Part shown: piece by piece, positions 17,887 to 25,889 of the stretch
Layout: each line of letters begins with the position of its first letter
Position numbering within the stretch: position 1 is the stretch's first letter
Assembly: GCA_020344335.1 (NCBI GenBank)
Contig: CP070821.1
Span: 1,617,490-1,664,313 of the forward strand
Reading direction: 5' to 3'
Length of the DNA stretch: 46,824 nucleotides
From: Gammaproteobacteria bacterium
Lineage (GTDB): Bacteria; Pseudomonadota; Gammaproteobacteria; UBA9214
Translations under genes and position numbers: made by a program
Notes under the pieces: model-generated
The model's database searches: none
Told to the model about the DNA's origin: nothing
What the model saw: the letters and a program-made list of their open reading frames with translations, nothing else

Positions 17887-18849
17887 GTGAAAATTGCAAC
17901 CTTCGTCTACAAGAAAATCCTTGACTCAAGAAACACAAGAAGAAAATTCTGGAATTTCATACGAGTAATACTTATAAAGGTTTTGAATGACCCAAGCTGT
18001 ACATTGCCCATACATGGCAGACTCCTGAAGCTTCCACTGTCTCATGCTTTGCCAGCATATTTAAAGGATCACAAACACTATGACCGGCTACCATCCCGGA
18101 TTAGTGAATTTTTACATCAGACACAGGGCAATGTCAGATGCATTGATGTTGGTGCAAATATTGGAGACTCAGTCGGAGCTTTTTACAAGAATGACAAAGA
18201 TACATTTTTGGCTATTGAGCCAAACCCGGGTTTTTACGAGTATCTTGTCGCTAATTGGGGTTGGAACAAAAATGTAAATCCAATTAGTGTCATTTGCTCG
18301 TCTAAAAGTACCAGTGAAACATTTACGATACAAGAAAAGAGTGGTACAGCCTCTATTTTGCAAACGAAGAATGGTACAAAAATGGCCAGACTGCCTTTGG
18401 ACTCAATAGTGGATGATTTTTTGGAGTTCAAGAATGCAAATATCATCAAGATTGACACTGACGGGCATGATTTCGAGGTAATAGCTGGCGCCCAAATGCT
18501 GATTTCAGGAAATCAACCAGCTGTTCTTTTTGAGTGTTATGCATTTGCAAACGACAATTATGTTGAAGATTGCCTGAAAGCACTGATTTTTTTTCTAAAT
18601 AGTGGCTACAATTTCTTTTTGCTCTATGACAATTTTGGAAATTTAATGGGTAAATATCCATTATCAGATTTGTCTGCTATTAGAAGTTTGCTTTTTTACC
18701 AATTAACAAGCCCGTTCCATTACTTTGACATTCTTGTTATGAAAGATGCGGACATCTCTGGTTTCTTCAGAACCGAGGTTGATTATTTTGTAGAAGAAAT
18801 GCCTGACAAGTCATTGCAGCTGACGGCCATGGCAGCCGCTGAAATCTGA
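17887..18849 (+). CDS. FkbM-family methyltransferase
   Basis: This 320-residue protein fits the FkbM (Methyltransf_21) family, SAM-dependent O-methyltransferases that often decorate sugars in polysaccharide clusters. Motif I is CIDVGANIGDSVGAF and is followed by the acidic FLAIEPNPG. A later LPLDSIVDDF and IIKIDTDGHDFEVIAGA block is characteristic of the family. The start is taken as GTG 17887, which has AAGGAG about six bases upstream; a TTG at 17860 is less likely. Base composition is strikingly AT-rich (22 G+C in 18181-18240, 37 percent), unlike the flanking genes. That points to recent acquisition together with the next gene. Confidence 0.85.
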   Translation: MKIATFVYKKILDSRNTRRKFWNFIRVILIKVLNDPSCTLPIHGRLLKLPLSHALPAYLKDHKHYDRLPSRISEFLHQTQGNVRCIDVGANIGDSVGAFYKNDKDTFLAIEPNPGFYEYLVANWGWNKNVNPISVICSSKSTSETFTIQEKSGTASILQTKNGTKMARLPLDSIVDDFLEFKNANIIKIDTDGHDFEVIAGAQMLISGNQPAVLFECYAFANDNYVEDCLKALIFFLNSGYNFFLLYDNFGNLMGKYPLSDLSAIRSLLFYQLTSPFHYFDILVMKDADISGFFRTEVDYFVEEMPDKSLQLTAMAAAEI

Positions 18850-18879
18850 CGTGGTTGCTACAGAAACAGGGTTATTTTG

Positions 18880-19794
18880 ATGAAACTTTATCGCTTTTTA
18901 CATAAATTAAGAGCTGCGATTAATAATATTGAAACGCAGTTCGCAACATCAGAGCAGCAATCATTGATGTTAGGAAGGTTGCTTTCTGAAAACATCAGGG
19001 CCAGGAAACGAATAACGTCCTTGAACGAAGTAGAGTTCAAGGTTTTTTCCCAGTGGGGCGACGACGGAATTATTCAATGGCTCGCGAATAATCTGGATTT
19101 TCCCAACAAAACCTTTGTTGAATTCGGAGTTGAGAATTACCGGGAATCCAACACCAGATTTCTGATGATGAATAACAACTGGTCTGGCCTGGTCATGGAT
19201 GGATCTGAATCAAACGTGTCACAAATAATCAATTCAGAATACTACTGGAAATATACGCTATCAGCAAAATCTGCATTCATCGACAAAGACAACATAAACA
19301 ATCTTCTTTCATCATCCGAACTTCACGAAGACGTTGGGATTCTGCATATTGACCTGGATGGTAATGATTACTGGATATGGAAAGAAATCAGGGCTATATC
19401 CCCAATCGTAGTTATAATGGAATACAACAGCGTTTTCGGGATTGACAGATCGATAACAATCCCCTACGAAAAAGATTTTTACCGAACAAAGGCGCACTAC
19501 AGCAACATGTACTACGGCGCATCTCTTCGTGCGCTTCATCAACTGTCAACTGAAAAAGGTTACTCTTTTATTGGCTGCAATAGTGCGGGCAACAATGCAT
19601 ATTTTGTTAGAAAAGACAAACTGAATGACAGTGTTCGTGAAATATCACTGGAAAATGGATATGTACTCTCTAGGTTTAGAGACAGCAGGAATGAAAAAGG
19701 TGAGCTTACATATCTCACAGACCAAAACAGGCTAGAGGCAATCAGGGGAATGCCTGTCTTGAATATTGAGACAAATAAAATTGAAAAACTGTGA
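18880..19794 (+). CDS. FkbM-like Rossmann protein, putative methyltransferase (uncharacterised)
   Basis: This 304-residue protein is not assigned with certainty. It contains EFKVFSQWGDDGIIQWL, then FVEFGVENYRESNTRFLM, which looks like a SAM-binding motif I. LVMDGSESNVSQI and HIDLDGNDYWIWKEI follow, and the last parallels the FkbM IDTDGHDFEV motif. An FkbM-like fold acting on a glycan is the best guess. ATG 18880 is preferred over the TTG directly before it; the ribosome site is weak. It follows the FkbM gene by 30 bases and shares its low GC, so the two form one acquired pair. After the stop, 19795-19870 has no gene. Confidence 0.6.
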   Translation: MKLYRFLHKLRAAINNIETQFATSEQQSLMLGRLLSENIRARKRITSLNEVEFKVFSQWGDDGIIQWLANNLDFPNKTFVEFGVENYRESNTRFLMMNNNWSGLVMDGSESNVSQIINSEYYWKYTLSAKSAFIDKDNINNLLSSSELHEDVGILHIDLDGNDYWIWKEIRAISPIVVIMEYNSVFGIDRSITIPYEKDFYRTKAHYSNMYYGASLRALHQLSTEKGYSFIGCNSAGNNAYFVRKDKLNDSVREISLENGYVLSRFRDSRNEKGELTYLTDQNRLEAIRGMPVLNIETNKIEKL

Positions 19795-19870
19795 TAAATA
19801 TCGGCTAACCAGGTAACGGAGCCCTAACAGCAGGTTCACAGCAAACCGCATGCACTGGCTGCTTCTGACT

Positions 19871-19928
19871 TCGAAAATATTCACCTACCACCAGCACATA
19901 TACAGTCAAAGTAACCCACCAATCAATC
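19871..19928 (+). pseudogene. Remnant of the methyltransferase C-terminal tail
   Basis: Just upstream of the glycosyltransferase start, bases 19880-19921 can be read FTYHQHIYSQSNPP. The intact methyltransferase ends FPDHQYMCSQGNPADIL. The DNA matches over CCACCAG-ACAT, ACAGTCAA and GTAACCC. This is the right-hand copy of the junction whose left-hand copy is intact up to 17520. It has no start and no upstream domain. Confidence 0.7.
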
Positions 19929-21032
19929 ATGAGGATATTGTATGACTTCCAGGCATTTACACGGCAGTTCTATGGAGGGGTGTCCAGGTATTTTGTGGAA
20001 CTGGCCAGGCTGCTGTCCCGGCTGGAAGATACTGAAGTAAAAGTACTCGCACCGCTCTACATCAATCACTATCTCAAGGAACTCGACCCCGGCATCGTGT
20101 CCGGGCGACAAGTAACGCACGCACCCAAGGCGGCAGGAAAACTCTTTAACATATACAACCGGGCCATAATGCGCCACCAGGCGGCCGGCTACCGGCCAGA
20201 CATCGTGCATGAAACCTACTATGCCAAACAATCAATTCCCCTGCATCGGAATCAGTCACGAATCATCACGGTTTATGATATGATTCACGAGCACTTCCCG
20301 GAATATTTCCCGCACTGGGACAAGACCGCTGCAACCAAACAGCATGCAGTGGCTCGTGCTGATCACGTCATCTGTATCTCTGAAAACACTCGCCGCGATC
20401 TGTTGGAAATTGCCAATGTCAGCCCCGAAAAGGTTTCAGTTGTTCATCTCGGCTTCGCATCACCGCTGGCACAGGGCGCCCCGACTGAACCGTTGATTGA
20501 CGGCCCGTATTTACTGCATGTGGGCATACGCAGTGGCTACAAGAATTTCCAGCGGCTGCTGGAGGCCTATGCCGGCAACCCCTCCTTACATAAAGAGTAT
20601 CGGCTGGTCTGCTTCGGTGGCGGGAAATTCAGTCATGTCGAGGAGCGGCAGAGAAAGATACTGGGGCTTGCTGAAGACAGGCTGGTCTGGATGGGCGGTA
20701 GTGACAGCGTATTGATGCAGCTGTACCGGCATGCGTCTGCATTTGTTTATCCATCGCTGTATGAGGGCTTCGGCATCCCGCCACTCGAAGCAATGGCGCA
20801 TGACTGCCCTGTTATATGCAGCACCGGCGGATCGATATCCGAAGTGGTAGGTAATGCCGGTGAGTTCTTTGACCCCTGCAATACATCATCCATCACACGG
20901 GCTATCGAGAATGTTCTCGGCTCGCAGGACTACGCGGCTGAACTGAGGACACTGGGCAGGCAGCGCATCACCCACTTTACTTGGGAAAAATGCGCCAGCT
21001 GCACGCATGCAATATATTCAGAAGTGCTATGA
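19929..21032 (+). CDS. GT4-family glycosyltransferase
   Basis: This 367-residue retaining glycosyltransferase has the GT-B fold. The N-terminal domain shows the FYGGVSRYFVELARLL acceptor-side motif common in mannosyl- and rhamnosyltransferases. The C-terminal domain contains LLHVGIRSGYKNF and PSLYEGFGIPPLEAMAHDCPV, with the E-x7-E donor-binding motif typical of GT4. It would add a sugar from a nucleotide donor to a lipid-linked glycan at the cytoplasmic membrane face. The sequence before the start keeps a relic of a methyltransferase tail, so it was once coupled to such a gene. A decayed copy of its head lies at 17517-17690. GC returns to the flanking level here. Confidence 0.9.
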   Translation: MRILYDFQAFTRQFYGGVSRYFVELARLLSRLEDTEVKVLAPLYINHYLKELDPGIVSGRQVTHAPKAAGKLFNIYNRAIMRHQAAGYRPDIVHETYYAKQSIPLHRNQSRIITVYDMIHEHFPEYFPHWDKTAATKQHAVARADHVICISENTRRDLLEIANVSPEKVSVVHLGFASPLAQGAPTEPLIDGPYLLHVGIRSGYKNFQRLLEAYAGNPSLHKEYRLVCFGGGKFSHVEERQRKILGLAEDRLVWMGGSDSVLMQLYRHASAFVYPSLYEGFGIPPLEAMAHDCPVICSTGGSISEVVGNAGEFFDPCNTSSITRAIENVLGSQDYAAELRTLGRQRITHFTWEKCASCTHAIYSEVL

Positions 21033-21095
21033 CCTGCTGCTATAATCAAAGATCCTGCAGGCACTTTAACTGACTCGACACGAACCACCGACACC

Positions 21096-22106
21096 ATGAA
21101 GAATGCTCTCATTTGCGGGATATCCGGACAAGATGGTGCCATACTGGCACAACTGCTACTTTCCAAAAACTACCAGGTATACGGCGCCTCGCGTGACGCA
21201 CAGATAAACTCGTTCCGAAATCTTGCGCGTCTCGGCATCCGCGAAAGGGTCAATCTGGTGTCTATAACACTGAACGACTTTCGCAGCGTACTGCAGGCCT
21301 TGATGAAGATACAGCCGGATGAAGTCTACAACCTGGCCGGACAGAGCTCAGTAGGGCTCTCTTTCGAACAGCCTGTTGAAACCATGGACAGCATCAGTAT
21401 TGGTACTCTTAACCTGCTGGAAGGCATACGTTTCTCCGGGCTTCCAATCAAATTCTATAATGCCGGTTCAAGCGAGTGTTTTGGGGATACAAATGGCAAT
21501 GGCGCAGACGAGGCGACACCGTTCCGGCCAAGAAGCCCTTATGCTGTTGCCAAAGCCGCCGCTTTCTGGGAAGTCGCGAATTACCGTGAGGCATACAATT
21601 TATATGCCTGTACAGGCATTCTGTTCAACCACGAGTCTCCCTTGCGTCCCGAGCGATTTGTCACCCAGAAGATCGTAAAAACTGCCTGTAGGATTGCTTC
21701 AGGAAGCCGCGAAAAACTTCATCTGGGAGATACTGGCATCAAGCGTGACTGGGGATGGGCGCCTGAGTATGTTGAAGCAATGTGGATGATGTTACAGAGA
21801 GAGCAGGCAGAAGATTTTGTAATTGCGACCGGACAGGTCAACAGCCTCGAGAGTTTTGTCGCCACTGCATTTGATTGTCTGGGGCTGGACTGGAACGAAC
21901 ATGTGGTCAGGGACAAAAGCCTGATACGTCCTGCAGAGATCACTGCAAATCGTGGTAATTTCAGCAAGGCCAGGAACTTGCTTGGCTGGCAACCCAGAAC
22001 TTTCATGGCAGAGGTTGTGAAATTAATGATTGACGCTGAACTGGGTTCCAAGACCAGGAAGTGGCACAGTATAAACTCGAGGAAACGTGCTGCGGATAAG
22101 GCGTGA
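21096..22106 (+). CDS. GDP-mannose 4,6-dehydratase-like SDR enzyme
   Basis: This 336-residue extended short-chain dehydrogenase resembles GDP-mannose 4,6-dehydratase, which makes GDP-4-keto-6-deoxymannose, precursor of fucose, rhamnose and perosamine. Motifs seen are the NAD(P)-binding CGISGQDGA at the start, NLAGQSSVGLSFEQP, the catalytic GSSECFG, and the YAVAKAA Tyr-x3-Lys pair. NHESPLRPERFVTQKI and KRDWGWAPEYVEAMW follow and are typical of Gmd. No reductase, aminotransferase or mannose-1-phosphate guanylyltransferase is in the cluster, so the product must be completed by genes elsewhere. It starts 63 bases after the GT4 gene. Its exact substrate is not certain from sequence. Confidence 0.82.
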   Translation: MKNALICGISGQDGAILAQLLLSKNYQVYGASRDAQINSFRNLARLGIRERVNLVSITLNDFRSVLQALMKIQPDEVYNLAGQSSVGLSFEQPVETMDSISIGTLNLLEGIRFSGLPIKFYNAGSSECFGDTNGNGADEATPFRPRSPYAVAKAAAFWEVANYREAYNLYACTGILFNHESPLRPERFVTQKIVKTACRIASGSREKLHLGDTGIKRDWGWAPEYVEAMWMMLQREQAEDFVIATGQVNSLESFVATAFDCLGLDWNEHVVRDKSLIRPAEITANRGNFSKARNLLGWQPRTFMAEVVKLMIDAELGSKTRKWHSINSRKRAADKA

Positions 22107-22132
22107 AACACGACCGGACTCTAAAAAACGTC

Positions 22133-23221
22133 TCAGGGAATCTGCACTGATTCCAGCAATGCCTTTTCAAACAGAGTGCAACCGGACTGCCAGTCCGGCA
22201 CCTTTCCATAATTGACACGCCCCCGTTCAAGTGACTGTTCCAGACTTGCGCACAAGGCAGAAGCATCAGATGGTGGTATCAGACAGTCATTATAATTCTC
22301 CAGTATCCAGCTTGTTGCGGGCGTTTCCGTGACAACCACCGGGATATTGCACGACATAGCCTCATAGAGCTTGACCGGATAACTGTAATTACCAAATTTG
22401 CTGGCACGGTTGATAACAGTCAACACATCCATGCTATTGAGTACAAGCGGCATTTGTTCGTCCGGCACATAACCAAGGTGAAAGGCTGATTCCGGAATGG
22501 CGACATCCTTCCAGGAACGGCCTGATATCAGCAAGCTCACACCGGGATACCGTTCCTGCAGCATCTCGCAGGCATCAAACAATACCTCGACACCCCGGTT
22601 GCGGTGCGTCGAACCACAATAGCCAACAAACTTCCTGTCATGCGGCAGGTTCAGCTTTTGCCTGCATGCATCCCTGTCCATGGGAGTGAAGCCCATAGGG
22701 TCAGCAGACATCGGAACGACACAGGCCGCCTTGCCGTTTCGTCGGCGGGACATGAGATGCAGCAGATTGGGTCCGGCCGCCGTCACCAGATCGGCCCTCG
22801 ACAATGCCCGGCGCCACAGCAGGTGCAATGGTTTCATCCATGGCATGTAACTCTCGTAGTTGTCATAGGCATCGATACAGGAACGGGTCGCGAATTTCTG
22901 TGCGTAGCGTTCTGCAAGAATGCCGTAATAGGTATCCGAAAAACCGGTAATCCAGTCAGGTCGAAAGGAGCGGCACAACTGTTGCAGACTCCGAACATAA
23001 GCTGCCGGATCACGTAAGGACAGGGGTACGGAAATCCAGTGTATCCCGTCCCTGTACAGATCCAGTGGCTCTCCATTCTCATAGTCCAGCAGCATCAGGC
23101 ACACTTGGTGGCCACGCTCAGCGAGGAATTTCGGCAGATAAAAGAAGCGCCCGTAAGGACTAGTGACGAGGTCCCGGCTCATAGGTCGGCGTTTGCAAAG
23201 AAATAGTAGTTTTAACCGCAT
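22133..23221 (-). CDS. GT4-family glycosyltransferase (opposite strand)
   Basis: This 362-residue GT-B glycosyltransferase begins MRLKLLFLCKRRPMSRDL from ATG 23221; an upstream opening at 23266 adds 15 residues that look non-coding. The N-terminal domain has YGRFFYLPKFLAERGHQV. The C-terminal domain has KFVGYCGSTHRNRGVEVL, then SYPVKLYEAMSCNIPVVVTE, which holds the donor-binding glutamate. It is the only gene of the glycan island on the minus strand. It converges on the dehydratase gene with 26 bases between stops and is divergent from the next methyltransferase. It must therefore use a promoter in 23222-23623. Confidence 0.87.
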   Translation of the reverse strand: MRLKLLFLCKRRPMSRDLVTSPYGRFFYLPKFLAERGHQVCLMLLDYENGEPLDLYRDGIHWISVPLSLRDPAAYVRSLQQLCRSFRPDWITGFSDTYYGILAERYAQKFATRSCIDAYDNYESYMPWMKPLHLLWRRALSRADLVTAAGPNLLHLMSRRRNGKAACVVPMSADPMGFTPMDRDACRQKLNLPHDRKFVGYCGSTHRNRGVEVLFDACEMLQERYPGVSLLISGRSWKDVAIPESAFHLGYVPDEQMPLVLNSMDVLTVINRASKFGNYSYPVKLYEAMSCNIPVVVTETPATSWILENYNDCLIPPSDASALCASLEQSLERGRVNYGKVPDWQSGCTLFEKALLESVQIP

Positions 23222-23623
23222 GTGTTGGTATCCGTATTGCCCGGCTACAACCGGGCAGAAGTGCATAACATAATGTAATTACAGGTATTTTATCAAGCCA
23301 CGAAATAATCCGGCAGTCAGGGAAAGCACACGGCCGACACATCACGATACCCTTGCCGCCGGGAAGGCATCGGCCGGGATTGCCGCGACAATCCGCCCGG
23401 GCTGGATTGCAGCCAAGTCATCCGGACAGCAGACAAGTATCCTTCACCACGCCGTCCATAGCACCGGTAATCTTTGTCGTCGTGTCCAGCAACTTCATAC
23501 ATGGTACCGGCTGCCGCTATTGATATAGCTACAGCGGCATCATAGTATGGCTGCGCGCACTACAGGCCCCCATGCCAGACTGGTTGCCAGGTACAATATC
23601 TACCATCTTGCAGGAAAATTGAT
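23222..23623. other. Divergent intergenic region, no gene recognised
   Basis: This stretch of 402 bases separates the minus-strand GT4 gene from the plus-strand methyltransferase, so it should hold promoters for both. Short open frames on both strands (for example 23317-23502 minus) match nothing I recognise. The DNA keeps the GC level of the flanks. It may contain a decayed gene, but no conserved motif supports one. Confidence 0.5.
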
Positions 23624-24370
23624 ATGGGCAGAGGCTATCAACACGATTTTGCCAGCAACAGTCCCTATGTTTTCGACGTTGAAGGAAGGGAAAGAAAGGC
23701 CCGCACCATGGTGGCCGTCCTCGAGGATTACCTACCGCCTCCCCTGCATCAATACAAGCTGCTGAATGTTGGTGGTTCAACAGGCATCATAGACAACTTT
23801 CTTGCGGACTTTTTCGGAGAGGTCGTCGGCATCGATATCGATGAACTGGCGATCAGGCATGCACAGGAAAACTACAAGCGACACAACCTCAGTTTCCAGC
23901 TGGCTGACGCCATGAACCTGCCGTTTGATGACAACAGTTTCGACATCATTGTCAATTCCCATGTCTACGAGCACGTTCCTGACGCGCACGGGATGTTCGA
24001 TGAAATACACCGTGTTCTCAGACCCGGCGGCGTTTGCTATTTTTCCGCCGGCAACCGCCTTATGTGGAACGAGCCACATTACAACCTGCCACTTCTCTCA
24101 GTATTGCCACGACCACTGTCACATATCTATATTCGGCTGGCTGGCAAGGCAAAATACTACCACGAAAAACACCTGACCTACTGGGGACTCAAAGATCTGG
24201 TCAAAAGATTCACATGCATCGATTATACTGTCAGCCTGGTAAATGAACCGGACAGGTTCCATACATGTTATATGATACCGCCCGGCACCCTGAAGGCGGC
24301 TATCGCCGGGAGTTTGGTCAAATACGCCTACTGGGCCTTCCCGGGCTATATCTGGCTGCTGAAAAAATAA
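23624..24370 (+). CDS. Class I SAM-dependent methyltransferase (Methyltransf_11 type)
   Basis: This 248-residue protein has a Rossmann methyltransferase core. Motif I is LLNVGGSTGIIDNFL, followed by VVGIDIDELAI, LADAMNLPFDDNSFDIIV and VYEHVPDAHGMFDEIHRVLRPGG. The GGSTG form of motif I replaces the usual GxGxG pattern. The C-terminal third contains aromatic residues often seen in sugar or lipid methyltransferases of surface-glycan clusters. The start ATG 23624 has AGGA at a suitable distance (GCAGGAAAATTG). It is followed after 103 bases by a GT4 gene on the same strand. The substrate is unknown. Confidence 0.82.
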   Translation: MGRGYQHDFASNSPYVFDVEGRERKARTMVAVLEDYLPPPLHQYKLLNVGGSTGIIDNFLADFFGEVVGIDIDELAIRHAQENYKRHNLSFQLADAMNLPFDDNSFDIIVNSHVYEHVPDAHGMFDEIHRVLRPGGVCYFSAGNRLMWNEPHYNLPLLSVLPRPLSHIYIRLAGKAKYYHEKHLTYWGLKDLVKRFTCIDYTVSLVNEPDRFHTCYMIPPGTLKAAIAGSLVKYAYWAFPGYIWLLKK

Positions 24371-24473
24371 ATGTTTGCATGATGTATCATCATGACTCCT
24401 GTCGGCATACCCGGGAATATACATTCCTGGGTGACCAGCACATGCCAGCTTCTTCCGTTTCTGTCCAGCTCGC

Positions 24474-25544
24474 GTGAATATCCTGTTCATTTCCAGGTGC
24501 TGGCCACCGGTTATCGGTGGTATCGAGCGGCAGAACCATGCGGTAGCCACAGAACTCGGGCAAATTACTCATCTTGACATCATTAGCAACAAGTACGGGA
24601 AACGTGGCTTGCCGCTATTTCTGCCGTATGCATTGATCAGGGCACTACTGTCCCTCCGCAAGTACGATGTGGTACTCCTTGGTGATGGTGTCCTCGGGAT
24701 CCTGGGATATGTGCTGAAACTGGTAGCCGACAAGCCGGTTGCTTGTATTGTGCATGGCCTCGATCTGACCTATACGAGCAGAATCTACCAGCGCCTCTGG
24801 ATACAGATCTTCCTGCCGCGACTTGACCGGCTGATTGCCGTTGGCAACGAAACGATCCAAAAGGGCATAGCACTGGGAATTCCGTCTGACCGGTTTGTTT
24901 TCATCCCCAACGGGGTAACCGTACCGATGACAGTACCCGATTACAGCAGAGAGGATCTTGAAAGGTTCCTGGGACGTGAAATCAGGGGCCCGGTACTGCT
25001 GACACTGGGCAGGCTGGTGAAGAGAAAGGGTGTTGCCTGGTTTGTCAACATGGTTATTCCCAGGCTGGATGAAAACATCATCTATATCATCGCCGGTGAT
25101 GGCAACGACAGGACCAGTATCCTCGCTGCAATTGACAAAAATAAATTACAGGACAGGGTCATCTTTACCGGCCAAGTCTCCGAGCATGACCGTGAACTGC
25201 TGTTCTGTACTGCCGACCTCTTTATCCAACCCAATATCCAGGTTGACGGTGACATGGAAGGCTTTGGACTGGTGGTACTGGAAGCGGCCTCCTACAGCCT
25301 GGTTGTACTGGCGTCGGCACTCGAAGGCCTCAATGACGCCATCCAGCAGGGCAAAAATGGCTATCTGCTCGAGACGGGTAATGCAGAATCATTCCGTCAG
25401 AAGATCGAGTTAATGCTGGCCGAACCCGAGGCCCGCGCCACCTTCGGACAAAAAGCCCGAAATTACGTTATTCAACACCAGGCTTGGCCACTCATAGCGA
25501 ACCGCTACCGGCATCTGCTGGAGGAACTGGTTATGGGATCATGA
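24474..25544 (+). CDS. GT4-family glycosyltransferase (GTG start)
   Basis: This 356-residue GT-B enzyme reads MNILFISRCWPPVIGGIERQ, the characteristic GT4 opening with the GGIE(R/K) loop. Further on are IPNGVTVP, LLTLGRLVKRKGVAWF and the donor-site block EGFGLVVLEAASYSLVVLAS, with two glutamates eight residues apart. The start is a GTG. No strong ribosome site is visible (CAGCTCGC upstream). It is the last gene of the glycan island. The region to pilB (25545-25889) holds a possible 41-codon lipoprotein gene and a small hairpin with seven-base arms (ATTTTCG and CGAAAAT, 25658-25679). Confidence 0.9.
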   Translation: MNILFISRCWPPVIGGIERQNHAVATELGQITHLDIISNKYGKRGLPLFLPYALIRALLSLRKYDVVLLGDGVLGILGYVLKLVADKPVACIVHGLDLTYTSRIYQRLWIQIFLPRLDRLIAVGNETIQKGIALGIPSDRFVFIPNGVTVPMTVPDYSREDLERFLGREIRGPVLLTLGRLVKRKGVAWFVNMVIPRLDENIIYIIAGDGNDRTSILAAIDKNKLQDRVIFTGQVSEHDRELLFCTADLFIQPNIQVDGDMEGFGLVVLEAASYSLVVLASALEGLNDAIQQGKNGYLLETGNAESFRQKIELMLAEPEARATFGQKARNYVIQHQAWPLIANRYRHLLEELVMGS

Positions 25545-25760
25545 CAGGCATGGCCACCATTCTGATTCAACCTGGCCGGATGTCACACAAATCGGGCCAC
25601 ACAGCGATATTACGGGCAGTTTACGGTCCGCATGGCATACATCTGGCGGACTAAAGGATTTTCGCCCATGGACGAAAATATAAGGAACCAGCATACTGCC
25701 TTCGGAACTGGCATAATCGCTTGGCACACAACAGATTTTTTTCAGGATTCTGTGCATAAC

Positions 25761-25886
25761 ATGTTGACAAAACAGAATTTTTTATGCATTTTTAGCCTGC
25801 TGGCAGTAACAGCATGTCGCTATCACGTGCAGGACAAAGCGGACACGGATCACAGCAAGGGGCGCATGAATGCGCTGACCAGGTAA
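25761..25886 (+). CDS. Possible 41-residue lipoprotein upstream of pilB
   Basis: The frame begins MLTKQNFLCIFSLLAVTACRYH. This is a short signal peptide with a basic residue, a hydrophobic core and the lipobox VTAC, giving lipidated Cys19. Only about 23 hydrophilic residues follow. The stop lies three bases before the pilB ATG, which suggests an operon-like spacing. No good ribosome site is present (AGGA is about 13 bases away), and I do not recognise a family. It may be a real small lipoprotein, such as a pilus- or secretion-linked one, or a chance frame. Confidence 0.3.
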   Translation: MLTKQNFLCIFSLLAVTACRYHVQDKADTDHSKGRMNALTR

Positions 25887-25889
25887 GCA

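Noticed and set aside
25726..25741. TGGCAC-like sigma-54 element upstream of pilB
   Set aside because: No GC or GT follows at the required spacing for a -12 element.
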